A stretch of DNA of 64,000 nt from Maricaulis sp034670125 (GCF_034670125.1 NZ_JAXMOC010000006.1:1-64000); one strand, 5' to 3'. Positions 18,446 through 27,857 are shown, numbered from the stretch's first letter. Notes: generated by a model not told the origin, from the sequence alone. Numbers and translations are program-made.

Positions 18446-20631
18446 CAACCCGTCCTCCGTGCCAGCCTGAGCGCATTCAAGGTGACCAGGACCGACGACG
18501 CCGACATGGCGATGGCGGCGATCAGCGGGGTCACGAAACCGGCAACCGCCATCGGAACCGCAATAGCGTTGTAGGCGGCGGCCAAGCCGAAGTTCTCCAA
18601 CACCCGGCGTCGCGCCGCGCGCGACACATCCAGCGTGACCAGGCAAGCCGCCAACCTGTCGCCCTGCAACACAAAATCGGCAGCGGCCTGCGAAATTTCC
18701 GCCGCCGAGGCCAGCGACACCGAAACATGGGCCGCCGCCAGCGCCGGCGCGTCATTGATCCCGTCCCCGATCATCGCTACCACCCGGCCATCGGCCTTCA
18801 GGGCCTCCAGCCGGTCAATCTTGTCGCGCGGCTGCAATCCTGCCCGCCACTCGTCGATATCCAGGTCCTCTGCCACGCCCTGGACAGGGCCTGCCCGGTC
18901 GCCCGACAGCAGCACCACCCCGCACCCCCGATGTTTGAGGCCGGCGATGACGGCCTTCGCGTCGGGCCGCAAACTGTCTTCGAAACAGAACCGAACCGGC
19001 TCGCTCCGCCCCACCTGCAACCAGGCTTCGGTATGCGGATCGGAAATGGCGTCGATGCCCATCCAGCGGGCGGCGCCAAAGCGTGTCACCGCGCCGTCCT
19101 GATCGGCCTCCAGGCCACCGCCCGGTATTTCACGAACACCGGCCGCGGCCTCACCCATGCCGGCCGCATCGGCGATGGCGCGCGACAGCGGGTGACGGCT
19201 GGTCCGGGCAAGGCGTGCCGCCTGCTCCAGCGCCCCGGACGGCAATCCCGCCTGGTTGATCAGGCGGGGCCGGCCCTCGGTCAGGGTGCCGGTCTTGTCG
19301 AACACCACGGTATCGACGCCGGCAAAACGCTCGAGCGCATCACCGGACTTCACCAGGACACCCTCGCGGTAAAGGCGTCCCGAGGCCACGACCTGGACCG
19401 CCGGAACAGCCAGCCCCAGCGCACACGGGCAGGTGATGATGAGAACAGCAATGGCGTTGATGATGGCGGGTCGGGCTTCGCCGCCAATCACCAGCCAACC
19501 GACCAGTGTCAGCGCCGCCAGCCCGTGCACGACCGGCACATAGAGGCGCGCCGCCCGGTCAGCCAGGCGCACATAGCGGGACCGGGCCTGCTCGCCGGCC
19601 TCCACGAGCCGGGTGATCTCGGACAGTAGCGAGTGGTCGCGGTCAGTGCGCGCTTCCAGCACCAGCTTGCCATCCAGGTTCAACATGCCGGAATAAACGT
19701 CCAGACCCGGCGTGGCGACGACCGGCGCGGTCTCTCCCGTCACCAGTGAGCCATCCAGCGCGCCCTCGCCTTCACGAATGACGGCATCGACCGGAACCCG
19801 GTCGCCTGCGGCCAGGACCAGCCGGTCGCCTGCCTTGACGTCCCGGGCCGGAATGGCACGGATGCGACCATCGGCTTCCAGACGGTTGGCGGTGGCAGCC
19901 TGCATCGCGGCCAGACCGCGCGCCGCCTCACCCGCACGGGCCCGCAGGCGCATGTCCAGAAAGCGGCCAATGAGCAGGAAGAAGAGCAGCATGACGGCTG
20001 CGTCGTAATAGGTCTGGCCGTGACCGATGAAGGTCTCCCACACCGACAGGCCACAAGCCAGGAGCACCGCGAGGGATATCGGCACATCCATGTTGACGTG
20101 ACCGCCGCGCAGGGCCGTCAAAGCCGAGCGGAAGAACGGCTGGCCGGCGAAAGCCGCGACCGGCAGTGCAATCAGGGCGGAGCCGCGATGCATCAGGTCC
20201 TGCAGGCTGGCACTCATCTCCTCGCCGCCGGCCCAGACCGAGATCGAGAGCAGCATGACATTGGCCATCCCGAACCCGGCGACAGCGAGCGCGTAGAGCA
20301 ATTTGCGCTCGTCTTCCTTTTGCGGGTCGGCCTCGCTTTCCGGCTCGTAGGGCGTAGCCGGGTACCCAAGGCGCCCCAACGTGTCGACGTAATCGCGCGC
20401 AAGGTCCGCCGGCCCGGTCCAGCGCAGGTTCAATCGACCGGTCGACAGGTTCAGCCGTGCTTCGGAGACGCGCCCGTCAGCCTTCAGCCCCCCTTCAATT
20501 CGCGCGATACAGCCGGCACAGGTGGCACCACGCACGAGCAGGTCGAGACTGGCCTCGCCACCGCTTTCCCGAACAAAGGCCTGCGGATCGGCATGTCCGG
20601 CCATCGGCGCTCCAGCGACCGCCGTCGTCAT
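18445..20631 (-). CDS. ccoI: P1B-type copper ATPase for cbb3 oxidase (CcoI/FixI)
   Basis: The 728-residue heavy-metal ATPase has an N-terminal HMA domain with GATCAGC (C38, C41), eight membrane helices, the transport motif ITCPCALGLAVP, the phosphorylation site DKTGTLTEG and the hinge GDGINDAPALAAA. The SRHPLSRAIA motif carries the nucleotide-binding HP. It exports copper across the inner membrane for the CuB centre of CcoN. The ATG at 20631 overlaps the ccoH stop (ATGA). Confidence 0.95.
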   Translation of the reverse strand: MTTAVAGAPMAGHADPQAFVRESGGEASLDLLVRGATCAGCIARIEGGLKADGRVSEARLNLSTGRLNLRWTGPADLARDYVDTLGRLGYPATPYEPESEADPQKEDERKLLYALAVAGFGMANVMLLSISVWAGGEEMSASLQDLMHRGSALIALPVAAFAGQPFFRSALTALRGGHVNMDVPISLAVLLACGLSVWETFIGHGQTYYDAAVMLLFFLLIGRFLDMRLRARAGEAARGLAAMQAATANRLEADGRIRAIPARDVKAGDRLVLAAGDRVPVDAVIREGEGALDGSLVTGETAPVVATPGLDVYSGMLNLDGKLVLEARTDRDHSLLSEITRLVEAGEQARSRYVRLADRAARLYVPVVHGLAALTLVGWLVIGGEARPAIINAIAVLIITCPCALGLAVPAVQVVASGRLYREGVLVKSGDALERFAGVDTVVFDKTGTLTEGRPRLINQAGLPSGALEQAARLARTSRHPLSRAIADAAGMGEAAAGVREIPGGGLEADQDGAVTRFGAARWMGIDAISDPHTEAWLQVGRSEPVRFCFEDSLRPDAKAVIAGLKHRGCGVVLLSGDRAGPVQGVAEDLDIDEWRAGLQPRDKIDRLEALKADGRVVAMIGDGINDAPALAAAHVSVSLASAAEISQAAADFVLQGDRLAACLVTLDVSRAARRRVLENFGLAAAYNAIAVPMAVAGFVTPLIAAIAMSASSVLVTLNALRLARRTG

Positions 20632-21098
20632 GGCAGCCTCAAGGCATGAACCATCTCGAACGGCGGCCCGTCGACCGTGTGCACGCGCAAACGCCAATCA
20701 CCGACGTCGCCGCAAGGCATGTCCGAGCGATAGACACCCGGGCGCGGCTCACTGAAGGCCAGGTCACAATCTGCCCCGGTATCCGCGGGATGGATCATCC
20801 GGCCCGCCAGGTCGAGTCCGGTGACGGGAGCGCCGTCCGCATCGTCGATCGCCAGAACCAGCTCGCCATCAACCTGGTTGACGCGTGCCGTCCAGCCCAG
20901 TGCGGCCTGGGCGTGCCGACGGTCCAGCGTGTCGTTGTAGTTCAGGCCCTGGACGTAGGAACGCGGAACGTCTTCACCGGGATGACTGGACAGGGCAAGG
21001 GTGACGAAAGTCGCATTCACGCCGATCGTGACCCCAAAAAACATCAGGATCAGGATCAGGACATGCCAGCCGCGCAGGGGGTTGAACGGGTTTCGCAT
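20628..21098 (-). CDS. ccoH: FixH/CcoH cbb3 assembly membrane protein
   Basis: The 156-residue protein has one N-terminal transmembrane helix (WHVLILILMFFGVTIGVNAT), then SSHPGEDVPRSYVQGLNYN, the hallmark of FixH, and a periplasmic beta-rich domain ending DWRLRVHTVDG. CcoH stays with the cbb3 complex during assembly. It sits three bases downstream of ccoG and overlaps ccoI. Confidence 0.95.
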   Translation of the reverse strand: MRNPFNPLRGWHVLILILMFFGVTIGVNATFVTLALSSHPGEDVPRSYVQGLNYNDTLDRRHAQAALGWTARVNQVDGELVLAIDDADGAPVTGLDLAGRMIHPADTGADCDLAFSEPRPGVYRSDMPCGDVGDWRLRVHTVDGPPFEMVHALRLP

Positions 21099-21101
21099 GG
21101 C

Positions 21102-22583
21102 TCATTCGGCTCCCGTGATCAGGACGGATCGTGTGGCGGCCGTTTCGCCGGTCGCCGGGTCGACAACCCGGAACAGGAACTCCTCGCGCGGACCATTGAT
21201 CGCCTCACGCGGCAGGGTCAGATAGATGACGAAGTCCTGGGTCGTGTCGGCCCCGACCTGCAACTGACCCGGCGCATCAGCCGGGGTTCCCAGGACACGC
21301 GTCCGGAAGTCGGCGTCGCCGTCGATCTCAAGCTGGAGCAGGCGCGGGGTTGTCGCCTTGTTGATGACGGTCAGGGAATACCCGTTCCGCACCGAACCGT
21401 CGGACAGGCGCACATAATTCGGATTGCGGTCGCGCTGGGAATTGAGGTCCAGCTCGGTCCGCAGGACCAGACCGGCCAGCATGACGGCACACACCAATGC
21501 AAGCGTCACCGCATAGACCATCGTGCGCGGCCGCAAGAAGCGGTAGCGCGGCTTCTCACCGGCCACGAAGCGATCAACATTATCGTCGGTCTCATAGGTG
21601 ATCAGCCCCTTCGGGCGATCAACCTTGGCCATGATGTCGTCGCAAGCGTCGATGCACAGCGCGCACTGGATGCATTCCAGCTGAGCGCCGTCGCGGATGT
21701 CGATGCCCATCGGACAGACCGCCACGCACTGCATGCAATCGATACAGTCGCCCCGATTGTCCCAGCTGTCATTCTTCTTGTGGGCGCCGCGCGGTTCGCC
21801 GCGATCGACCCGATAGGTGACGTTGAGGGCTTCGCGGTCGGTCATTGCGGCCTGGATACGCGGCCACGGACACATATAGGTGCAGACCTGTTCGCGCATG
21901 GTGCCGGCCAATGCATAGGTGGTGAAGGTCAGCACCCCGGCAAAGACATAGGAGGACGGCGCCGCTGTGCCGGCGAAGAAATTCGCCAGCGTGTCCCAGG
22001 CATCGTGGAAGTACAGGATCCAGGCACCGCCGGTGGCGAAGGCGATCAACAGCCAGACCGCGTGTTTGCCGACCTTTCGCCACACCTTGTCGACTGTCCA
22101 GCCAGCACGGTCCAGCTTGATCCGGGCATTGCGGTCGCCCTCGAACAGGCGCTCGACCATGATGAAGAGATCGGTCCAGACGGTTTGCGGGCAGGCATAG
22201 CCACACCAGACCCGTCCAAACAGGGCACTGGCGAGAAACAGCCCCATCGCCGCGATGATCAGCAGGCCGGTGACGTAGTAGATTTCCTGCGGCCAGATCT
22301 CGATGAAGAAGAAGTAGAAACGACTGCCGGCGAAATCGATCAGAACCGCCTGGTCAGGCGCCCCCTCACCCCGGTCCCAGCGCAGGAAGGGGACGAGGTA
22401 GTAAATCCCCAGCGTAACCGCCATTACCGCCCATTTGGCCAGGCGGAACTTGCCATGCGCCAGCTTGGGATAGATCGGCTCGCGCTTCTTGTAGAGCTCG
22501 CGCGTCTCCGCCGCATTGACGGCTTGGGCCTGCGACCGGGGAATGCCGGCCGCGGCCTGGTCCTGGGCAGGAGACTGGGTCAT
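21102..22583 (-). CDS. ccoG: Polyferredoxin CcoG (FixG/RdxA)
   Basis: The 493-residue inner-membrane protein carries two 4Fe-4S motifs in the middle (CIDCMQCVAVCP and CIQCALCIDACD) after about five transmembrane helices, one with WCGYACPQTVWTDLF. A C-terminal Ig-like FixG_C domain follows (NRDRNPNYVRLSDGSVRNGY). CcoG reduces Cu(II) to Cu(I) for delivery to the cbb3 oxidase. The length is standard for the family. The gap of 41 bases from ccoP suggests a continuous transcript. Confidence 0.95.
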   Translation of the reverse strand: MTQSPAQDQAAAGIPRSQAQAVNAAETRELYKKREPIYPKLAHGKFRLAKWAVMAVTLGIYYLVPFLRWDRGEGAPDQAVLIDFAGSRFYFFFIEIWPQEIYYVTGLLIIAAMGLFLASALFGRVWCGYACPQTVWTDLFIMVERLFEGDRNARIKLDRAGWTVDKVWRKVGKHAVWLLIAFATGGAWILYFHDAWDTLANFFAGTAAPSSYVFAGVLTFTTYALAGTMREQVCTYMCPWPRIQAAMTDREALNVTYRVDRGEPRGAHKKNDSWDNRGDCIDCMQCVAVCPMGIDIRDGAQLECIQCALCIDACDDIMAKVDRPKGLITYETDDNVDRFVAGEKPRYRFLRPRTMVYAVTLALVCAVMLAGLVLRTELDLNSQRDRNPNYVRLSDGSVRNGYSLTVINKATTPRLLQLEIDGDADFRTRVLGTPADAPGQLQVGADTTQDFVIYLTLPREAINGPREEFLFRVVDPATGETAATRSVLITGAE

Positions 22584-22624
22584 CGCCGCTTCATACAGGA
22601 GCCGGGCCGCCGGTCACATGCGAC

Positions 22625-23548
22625 CTACTGCCCGGTGGGGCGCTCTGACGCACCCTCCCCGCCTCCCAAAAGGAACACATAGGCCGCCATGGCGTCGATT
22701 GTTGCCTCATCGAGGCGCCCTTCCCAGGCCGGCATCACGCCATAGGGGCCACGATGGATGCTGGCGATAACCTGGTCCCGGCTGCCGCCATACAGCCAGT
22801 CCTGATCGGTCAGATCGGGAGCGCCCTGGGCACGGTCGCCGGTACCACCGGGCATATGGCAGCTGGCACATTGCGATGCGTAGATGGCGGCACCGCGGGT
22901 GATCGCCTCGCTGTCGGCATCGGCACCGGACAGCGACAGGACATAATCAGCGGTGTCGGCGATCTGCGACCGGGTCAGCAGCTCATCACGCCCGAATGCC
23001 GGCATCTGCGAGAAACGCGTGTCCGGATGCTCCGCCCGGATCCCCACAGCGAGGGTCGTGCGGATGTCGTCATAGGTGCCGCCCCACAGCCAGACATCGT
23101 CGTTGAGATTGGGGTAGCCGACAAATCCCTGGGCGCCGGTGCCGTGGCAGGTCGCACAATTGTCGCCGAACACCGCTTCACCGGCGGCGAAAACAAAGCC
23201 AAGCAGATCCGGATCATTCTCGATTTCGGTGATCGACGCGCCTTCCAGGGCGGTAAACCCGTCCGCCCGCTCGGCGGCCAGCGCATCCAGTGCCAACGCG
23301 ACATTGGCCCGCTCGGAGTGGTTGCGAAGGCCGCGGGTGTGGTCGACCTCACCCGCAAGCCCTGGCAGGGCGGGCCAGGCGGGCATGAACACCCAGTAGA
23401 TCACCGCCCAGACGATGGAAGCGTAGAATATGTAGAGCCACCAACGCGGCAGCGGCGTGTCGAGTTCCTTGATGCCGTCCCATTCGTGGCCGGTCGTCTC
23501 GGTTCCGGAATGCGCGTCGGTTTCGCGCGTCTCGTCATGCTCGGACAT
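22625..23548 (-). CDS. ccoP: cbb3 oxidase subunit III (diheme CcoP)
   Basis: The 307-residue protein has an N-terminal membrane helix (WWLYIFYASIVWAVIYWVF) preceded by the DGIKELDTPLPRWW signature, then two c-type cytochrome domains with heme motifs CATCH and CASCH and downstream axial Met residues (QMPAF, VMPAW). It passes electrons from cytochrome c to CcoO. The start at 23548 (MSEHDE) lies inside the last codons of ccoQ, a 14-base overlap. Confidence 0.95.
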   Translation of the reverse strand: MSEHDETRETDAHSGTETTGHEWDGIKELDTPLPRWWLYIFYASIVWAVIYWVFMPAWPALPGLAGEVDHTRGLRNHSERANVALALDALAAERADGFTALEGASITEIENDPDLLGFVFAAGEAVFGDNCATCHGTGAQGFVGYPNLNDDVWLWGGTYDDIRTTLAVGIRAEHPDTRFSQMPAFGRDELLTRSQIADTADYVLSLSGADADSEAITRGAAIYASQCASCHMPGGTGDRAQGAPDLTDQDWLYGGSRDQVIASIHRGPYGVMPAWEGRLDEATIDAMAAYVFLLGGGEGASERPTGQ

Positions 23549-23732
23549 GGGTCTCGTCCTCGGTCTCGCCGGCCGGAGCCGGGGCGTCGTTTTCAGAAAG
23601 AGGGGCGCTGGCCGCGGCATCAAACCGGGCCTGGTTGCGCGGCCAGAGCGCGTAGACGAGCGCCGCGCCGAACAGGCCGACAAAGACCAGCAGGCCCCAG
23701 GTCTGCGCGAAGGTGGAGAGGATCGCGTACAT
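23535..23732 (-). CDS. ccoQ: cbb3 oxidase subunit CcoQ
   Basis: The 65-residue protein has a single transmembrane helix (LLVFVGLFGAALVYALWPR) followed by a short charged tail, as in all CcoQ proteins. It stabilises the CcoN-CcoO-CcoP complex. It lies between ccoO (four-base gap) and ccoP (overlap). Confidence 0.92.
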   Translation of the reverse strand: MYAILSTFAQTWGLLVFVGLFGAALVYALWPRNQARFDAAASAPLSENDAPAPAGETEDETHVRA

Positions 23733-23736
23733 CGCC

Positions 23737-24495
23737 CTACCTCAGATTTTCATCGGCTTCGGCTTCATAGGTGGAGAAGTCCACCATGGTGCCGAGGACC
23801 TGCAGATAGGCGATGAGCGCATCGAGCTCGGTCACCTGATCCGGATTGCCGTCAAAGTCCCGCATCACGGCGCCGGGATAACGCGCCTGGAAGCCGTCAT
23901 AATCATCGGCAAACGGGTCAAGCTGTGTCTCGATGTCCGAAACCGCTGCTGCCAGCATCGCATCGTCATAGGGCACACCAACGGTGCGCAAGGCGCGCAG
24001 GTTGGCCTCGACATTGTCGAAGGCAAGCTCCGAGGTCTCCAGGAAGCCATAGGCCGGCATGATCGACTCCGGCACCACCGATTGCGGCTGCCGCATGTGG
24101 TCGCGATGCCATTCATCGGAATACTTGCCGCCGACGCGGGCCAGATCCGGTCCGGTTCGCTTCGAGCCCCACTGGAAGGGGTGGTCATACATGCTCTCGG
24201 CCGCCAGCGAGTAATGGCCGTAGCGTTCGACCTCATCGCGCAGCGGACGGACCATCTGCGAGTGACAGTTATAGCAGCCCTCGCGAATGTAGATGTCGCG
24301 TCCCAATTGCTCGAGCGGCGTGTAGGGCCGCATGCCGTCGACCTCCTCGATCGTCGAGTCGAGGTAGAAGAGCGGCGCGATTTCGACGATGCCACCGATC
24401 GAGACCGTGACCAGAACCCCGACCGTCAGGATCAGCGAGTTCTTTTCGAAGAGCGATTTGTGAAGATCGCTCCAGAGAGATTTTTTCCCTGACAT
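23737..24495 (-). CDS. ccoO: cbb3 oxidase subunit II (monoheme CcoO)
   Basis: The 252-residue protein has an N-terminal transmembrane anchor (LILTVGVLVTVSIGGIVEIA), then RDIYIREGCYNCHSQMVRP with the heme c motif CYNCH, and the KRTGPDLARVGGKYSDEWH segment conserved in CcoO. The Met axial ligand is probably in SIMPAYGFL. It relays electrons to the CcoN active site. The gene starts nine bases after ccoN. Confidence 0.96.
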   Translation of the reverse strand: MSGKKSLWSDLHKSLFEKNSLILTVGVLVTVSIGGIVEIAPLFYLDSTIEEVDGMRPYTPLEQLGRDIYIREGCYNCHSQMVRPLRDEVERYGHYSLAAESMYDHPFQWGSKRTGPDLARVGGKYSDEWHRDHMRQPQSVVPESIMPAYGFLETSELAFDNVEANLRALRTVGVPYDDAMLAAAVSDIETQLDPFADDYDGFQARYPGAVMRDFDGNPDQVTELDALIAYLQVLGTMVDFSTYEAEADENLR

Positions 24496-24504
24496 GAGGA
24501 CCTC

Positions 24505-26157
24505 CTATTGCGCCGGCTGGAGTGAAGGTTGGTCGACGACATCCTCATCGACCTCGGTCACATCGCCCTTGATCGTGCGATAGACATTGTAGGCCATGAT
24601 GAGGGCACCCGCGAGGAAGAGAAGCCCGCCGACAGCCCGGATGATGTAGGAGATATGCATCTCCTCGACCGTCTCCACGAAGGAGTATTCCAGGAAGCCG
24701 AGGCTGTCATAGGCCCGCCACATCAGGCCCTGCATGATGCCGGCCGCCCACATCGAGGTGATGTAAAGCAGGATGCCGATCGTCGCGACCCAGAAGTGCC
24801 AGTCGATCAGGGCCTTGGAGAACATGCCCTTGCGCTTCCACAGCCACGGAACGAGGCAGTAAATGGCCCCGAAGGAGACGAAGCCGACCCAGCCGAGCGC
24901 TCCCGAATGCACGTGGCCGACAGTCCAGTCAGTGTAGTGCGACAAGGCGTTGACGGCGCGGATCGACATCACCGGGCCTTCGAAGGTCGACATGCCGTAA
25001 AAGGCGACGGACATGACGAGCATGCGCACGACAGGGTCGGTCCGCAGCTTGTCCCAGGCGCCCGAGAGCGTCATCAGACCGTTGATCATCCCGCCCCAGG
25101 ACGGCATCCACAGCATGATCGAGAAGGTCATGCCCAGTGTCTGCGCCCATTCAGGCAGGGCCGTGTAGTGGAGATGGTGCGGACCGGCCCAGATGTAGAT
25201 GAAGATCAGCGACCAGAAGTGGATGATCGAGAGACGGTAGGAATAGACCGGCCGGTTCACCCGCTTGGGGATGAAGTAGTACATGATCCCGAGGAAGCCG
25301 GCCGTCAGGAAGAAGCCGACTGCATTGTGGCCGTACCACCACTGGATCAGGGCATCCTGCACGCCGGAAAAGGCCGAATAGGAGCGCGACCCCACCCAGG
25401 AGACCGGCATCGACAGATTGTTGATCACATGCAGGACGGCAATGGTGACGATGAAGGCCAGGTAGAACCAGTTGGCCACATAGATATGCGGCTCCTTGCG
25501 CTTCCACAGCGTGCCCAGGAAGACCAGCAGGTAGACCACCCAGACCAGCGTCAGCCAGATATCGGCATACCATTCAGGCTCGGCGTATTCCTTGCCTTGG
25601 GTGATGCCGACCACATAGCCGGACGCGGCCATCAGGATGAAGAACTGGTAGCCCCAGAACACGAACCACGGCCAGATGCCGCCGGCGATCCGGGTCCGGC
25701 AGGTGCGCTGGACCACATAGAAGGAGGTCGCAATCAGAACATTGCCGCCGAAGGCAAAGATCACCGCCGAGGTATGCAGCGGCCGCAGGCGGCCGAAACT
25801 GGTGAAACCGAATTCTTCGATGTTGAGCACCGGGAAGGCCAGCTGGAAGGCAATGACGACGCCGACCAGCAGCCCCACCACGCCCCAGAACATCGACGCG
25901 ATGACGCCGGCCTTGATCAGGTTCTCGTTGTACTCGCGCTCATCGGTGATGACACCGCCGCCGGCGATTGAACCGACCAACAGGGTGATACCGGTCAGGA
26001 AGCCGCCAAGCAGAAGCCAGGCCTGCCCTTTCATTGCCGCGTCCGGTGCGTAAGCGGCCGCAAAAAGGGACCACAAGGCGCCCAGAATGGTGATGAGAAG
26101 TACGATGGCTGTGTTCGGGTCGGATCCGGCCCGTCTCAGCCCTTGAGCGGAATTCAT
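24505..26157 (-). CDS. ccoN: cbb3 oxidase catalytic subunit I (CcoN)
   Basis: The 550-residue heme-copper oxidase subunit has about 14 transmembrane helices. The conserved histidines appear in LHTSAVIFAFGGNV (low-spin heme), WWYGHNAVGFF (CuB ligand and the cross-linking Tyr region), WAGPHHLHYTALPEW (CuB His pair) and THTDWTVGHVHSGALGW-like SHYTDWTVGHVHSGALGW (heme ligands). It reduces O2 with high affinity in microaerobic conditions. It is the first gene of an eight-gene operon, ccoNOQPGHIS. Confidence 0.97.
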   Translation of the reverse strand: MNSAQGLRRAGSDPNTAIVLLITILGALWSLFAAAYAPDAAMKGQAWLLLGGFLTGITLLVGSIAGGGVITDEREYNENLIKAGVIASMFWGVVGLLVGVVIAFQLAFPVLNIEEFGFTSFGRLRPLHTSAVIFAFGGNVLIATSFYVVQRTCRTRIAGGIWPWFVFWGYQFFILMAASGYVVGITQGKEYAEPEWYADIWLTLVWVVYLLVFLGTLWKRKEPHIYVANWFYLAFIVTIAVLHVINNLSMPVSWVGSRSYSAFSGVQDALIQWWYGHNAVGFFLTAGFLGIMYYFIPKRVNRPVYSYRLSIIHFWSLIFIYIWAGPHHLHYTALPEWAQTLGMTFSIMLWMPSWGGMINGLMTLSGAWDKLRTDPVVRMLVMSVAFYGMSTFEGPVMSIRAVNALSHYTDWTVGHVHSGALGWVGFVSFGAIYCLVPWLWKRKGMFSKALIDWHFWVATIGILLYITSMWAAGIMQGLMWRAYDSLGFLEYSFVETVEEMHISYIIRAVGGLLFLAGALIMAYNVYRTIKGDVTEVDEDVVDQPSLQPAQ

Positions 26158-26287
26158 GTGCGCCCCCGGCGATTCGCGTTATCGTCCGGGTGTAGCGCAA
26201 TTCACCACAAAATGTGTACGGCAATTTGTCACGGGCGGGTTCCGGTGCAGTTCCCCCGTGCGTGACCTCATCCGGATGCCTGCGCGC

Positions 26288-26301
26288 TTGATCCGCAGCA
26301 A
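26288..26301. promoter_or_regulatory. Possible FNR/FixK box upstream of ccoN
   Basis: The site TTGATCCGCAGCAA matches the FNR-family consensus TTGAT-N4-ATCAA with one mismatch in the second half. It lies 131 bases upstream of the ccoN ATG and 59 bases upstream of the divergent DUF2855 gene. Oxygen-sensing FnrL/FixK proteins normally activate cbb3 operons through such sites. The distance is acceptable but no promoter boxes were assigned. Confidence 0.4.
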
Positions 26302-26359
26302 GAACCCGTGAAGTCTCCCCGCCTCAGGTCGCAAAGATGACCGTCAACGGGAGAGATCG

Positions 26360-27433
26360 ATGAACTGGGCCCTGTCCATAGACCGTAAAACAATCACCGA
26401 CGTCCGCATTGTCGAGGACGAGGCGCGCCCGCTCGCTGACGGCGAAGTCCGCCTCGCTGTCGACAGTTTCGCGCTGACCGCCAACAACATCACCTACGCC
26501 GCCTTTGGCGATGCGATGCGCTATTGGGACTTCTTCCCGGGCGCCGATGGCCGCTGCCGCCTGCCGGTCTGGGGCTTCGCCGACATTGCCGAAAGCCGGG
26601 TCGACGGCCTCACCGTTGGCGAGCGGATCTACGGCTACTTCCCGGCCGCGTCGGAACTCATTGTCCGCCCGGGCAAGGTGACGCCGGCCAATTTCGTCGA
26701 TACCTCGCAGCACCGCGCCGAGCTGGCCCCCGCCTACAACAATTATGTCCGCTGCGCCGCCGATCCCGGTTGGTCACCGGCGGGCGAGGCCGCGCAAATG
26801 GTGTTGCAGCCGCTCTTCATCACCGCCTGGCTGCTCGATTTTTTCCTGCGCGATCCGGACAACGGCCTGACCGAGGCACCGGTCCTTTTGACCAGCGCCT
26901 CCAGCAAAACCGCCATCGCCCTCGCCTTTGCGCTCAAGGCTGGCGGCGGCCGCCAGGCGATCGGCCTGACGTCGAAGGGCAATGCCGACTTCGTCGCCGG
27001 GCTCGGCCTCTATGACGAAGTCGCGACCTATGACGCGCTCGACCAGCTGGCGCCTGCGGCCCCTGCCGTGATCGTCGACTTTGCCGGCGATGCCGGCCTC
27101 AACCGCAAGCTCCATGACGGCCTCGCCGGCCAGCTCGCCGCCAATATCCGCGTCGGCGGTGCCCATTGGGAGCAATCCGCCCCACCCAGCGACCTGCCGC
27201 CGCCACGTCCGCAATTCTTCTTCGCGCCGGACGCCGCGCGCACCCTGATCAAGCAATGGGGACCGGAAGCGTTCCAGCAACGCTACAAGGCCGCCTGGCG
27301 CAAGTTCGCCGACGCGGCTCCGGGCTATTTCGACTTCCGCAGTGAAGCGGGAAGCGAGGGAGCGCTGTCGGTCTACAAGTCCCTGCTGGACGGTCAGGCC
27401 AAGCCGCGCGACGGGATCAGCATCAAGGTCTGA
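26360..27433 (+). CDS. DUF2855 family protein (MDR-like fold)
   Basis: The 357-residue protein contains the DUF2855 features: DSFALTANNITYAAFGD near residue 35, a WGFADIAES / ERIYGYFPAASELIV region and SASSKTAIALAFAL in the place of a nucleotide-binding segment. It is distantly related to medium-chain dehydrogenases but lacks the usual zinc site and a clear GxGxxG, so the activity is unknown. GGGAGAGATCG supplies the ribosome binding site. It is divergent from ccoN, and a truncated REP element follows directly after its stop codon. Confidence 0.85.
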   Translation: MNWALSIDRKTITDVRIVEDEARPLADGEVRLAVDSFALTANNITYAAFGDAMRYWDFFPGADGRCRLPVWGFADIAESRVDGLTVGERIYGYFPAASELIVRPGKVTPANFVDTSQHRAELAPAYNNYVRCAADPGWSPAGEAAQMVLQPLFITAWLLDFFLRDPDNGLTEAPVLLTSASSKTAIALAFALKAGGGRQAIGLTSKGNADFVAGLGLYDEVATYDALDQLAPAAPAVIVDFAGDAGLNRKLHDGLAGQLAANIRVGGAHWEQSAPPSDLPPPRPQFFFAPDAARTLIKQWGPEAFQQRYKAAWRKFADAAPGYFDFRSEAGSEGALSVYKSLLDGQAKPRDGISIKV

Positions 27434-27492
27434 TCGGCTGCGCCGCCCCTGACCTCAAGAACCGGATACGGCCCGCTTTCTGACAAGGGATC
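27434..27492. repeat. Right half of a REP-type palindromic element
   Basis: From the bases after the DUF2855 stop the sequence matches the right half of the element at 28.4 kb: GCGCCGCCC, TGACCTCAAGAACCGGATAC, GGCCCGCT and the outer arm CAAGGGAT. The left half is absent, so this copy is truncated. Confidence 0.75.
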
Positions 27493-27558
27493 AATGGATG
27501 ATTGCGCTCGAAGCACGCGAAAGGATGTGTCCCGGAAGCTGTGGGGAAGCCCTCCCTG

Positions 27559-27713
27559 ACAGGTCCTCGCCCTTGATGGGCGAGGTGGATCACCGCGCAG
27601 CGGCGAGACGGAGTGGGTGATCTGCCGTCGGTGCCGGAACGCTGGCGCGTTTCACCCGATCCGGTCCGAGGCTACGCCTCGGCCCACCTTCCCCATCAAG
27701 GGGAAGGACCTGT
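27559..27713. repeat. Palindromic repeat with about 30-bp inverted ends
   Basis: The ends ACAGGTCCTCGCCCTTGATG and its continuation pair with CATCAAGGGGAAGGACCTGT and the bases before it. The 155-bp unit includes a GAGACGGAGTGGGTGA segment of the type common in intergenic repeats of Caulobacterales and Rhizobiales. It has no coding potential. Confidence 0.7.
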
Positions 27714-27748
27714 GTGAGCCGACTTATCCCCCGCACAACCTGCCATCA

Positions 27749-27857
27749 ACCGTCATCCTGACGAAGGTCAGGACCCAGTCTCGCAAGCTGGATTTCACCA
27801 AGAATGGCAACCACTTCGCGTCGCAGTCTGGGTCCCGATTGTCATCGGGATGACGGT
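27749..27857. repeat. Palindromic repeat, CGTCATCC type
   Basis: The inverted arms are CGTCATCC...GGACCCAG and CTGGGTCC...GGGATGACG, enclosing about 50 bases. Units starting GTCATCC and ending GGATGAC are a common alphaproteobacterial intergenic palindrome. No gene lies within. Confidence 0.75.

Noticed and set aside
20457..22682. Long plus-strand ORF of 741 codons
   Set aside because: It is antisense to ccoG, ccoH and the start of ccoI, whose motifs are unmistakable; the frame is open only because of high GC, and its translation has no recognisable domain.
24529..25971. Long plus-strand ORF of 480 codons
   Set aside because: Antisense to ccoN; the translation is low-complexity His/Asp/Gln-rich, as is typical of a frame opposite a membrane protein gene.
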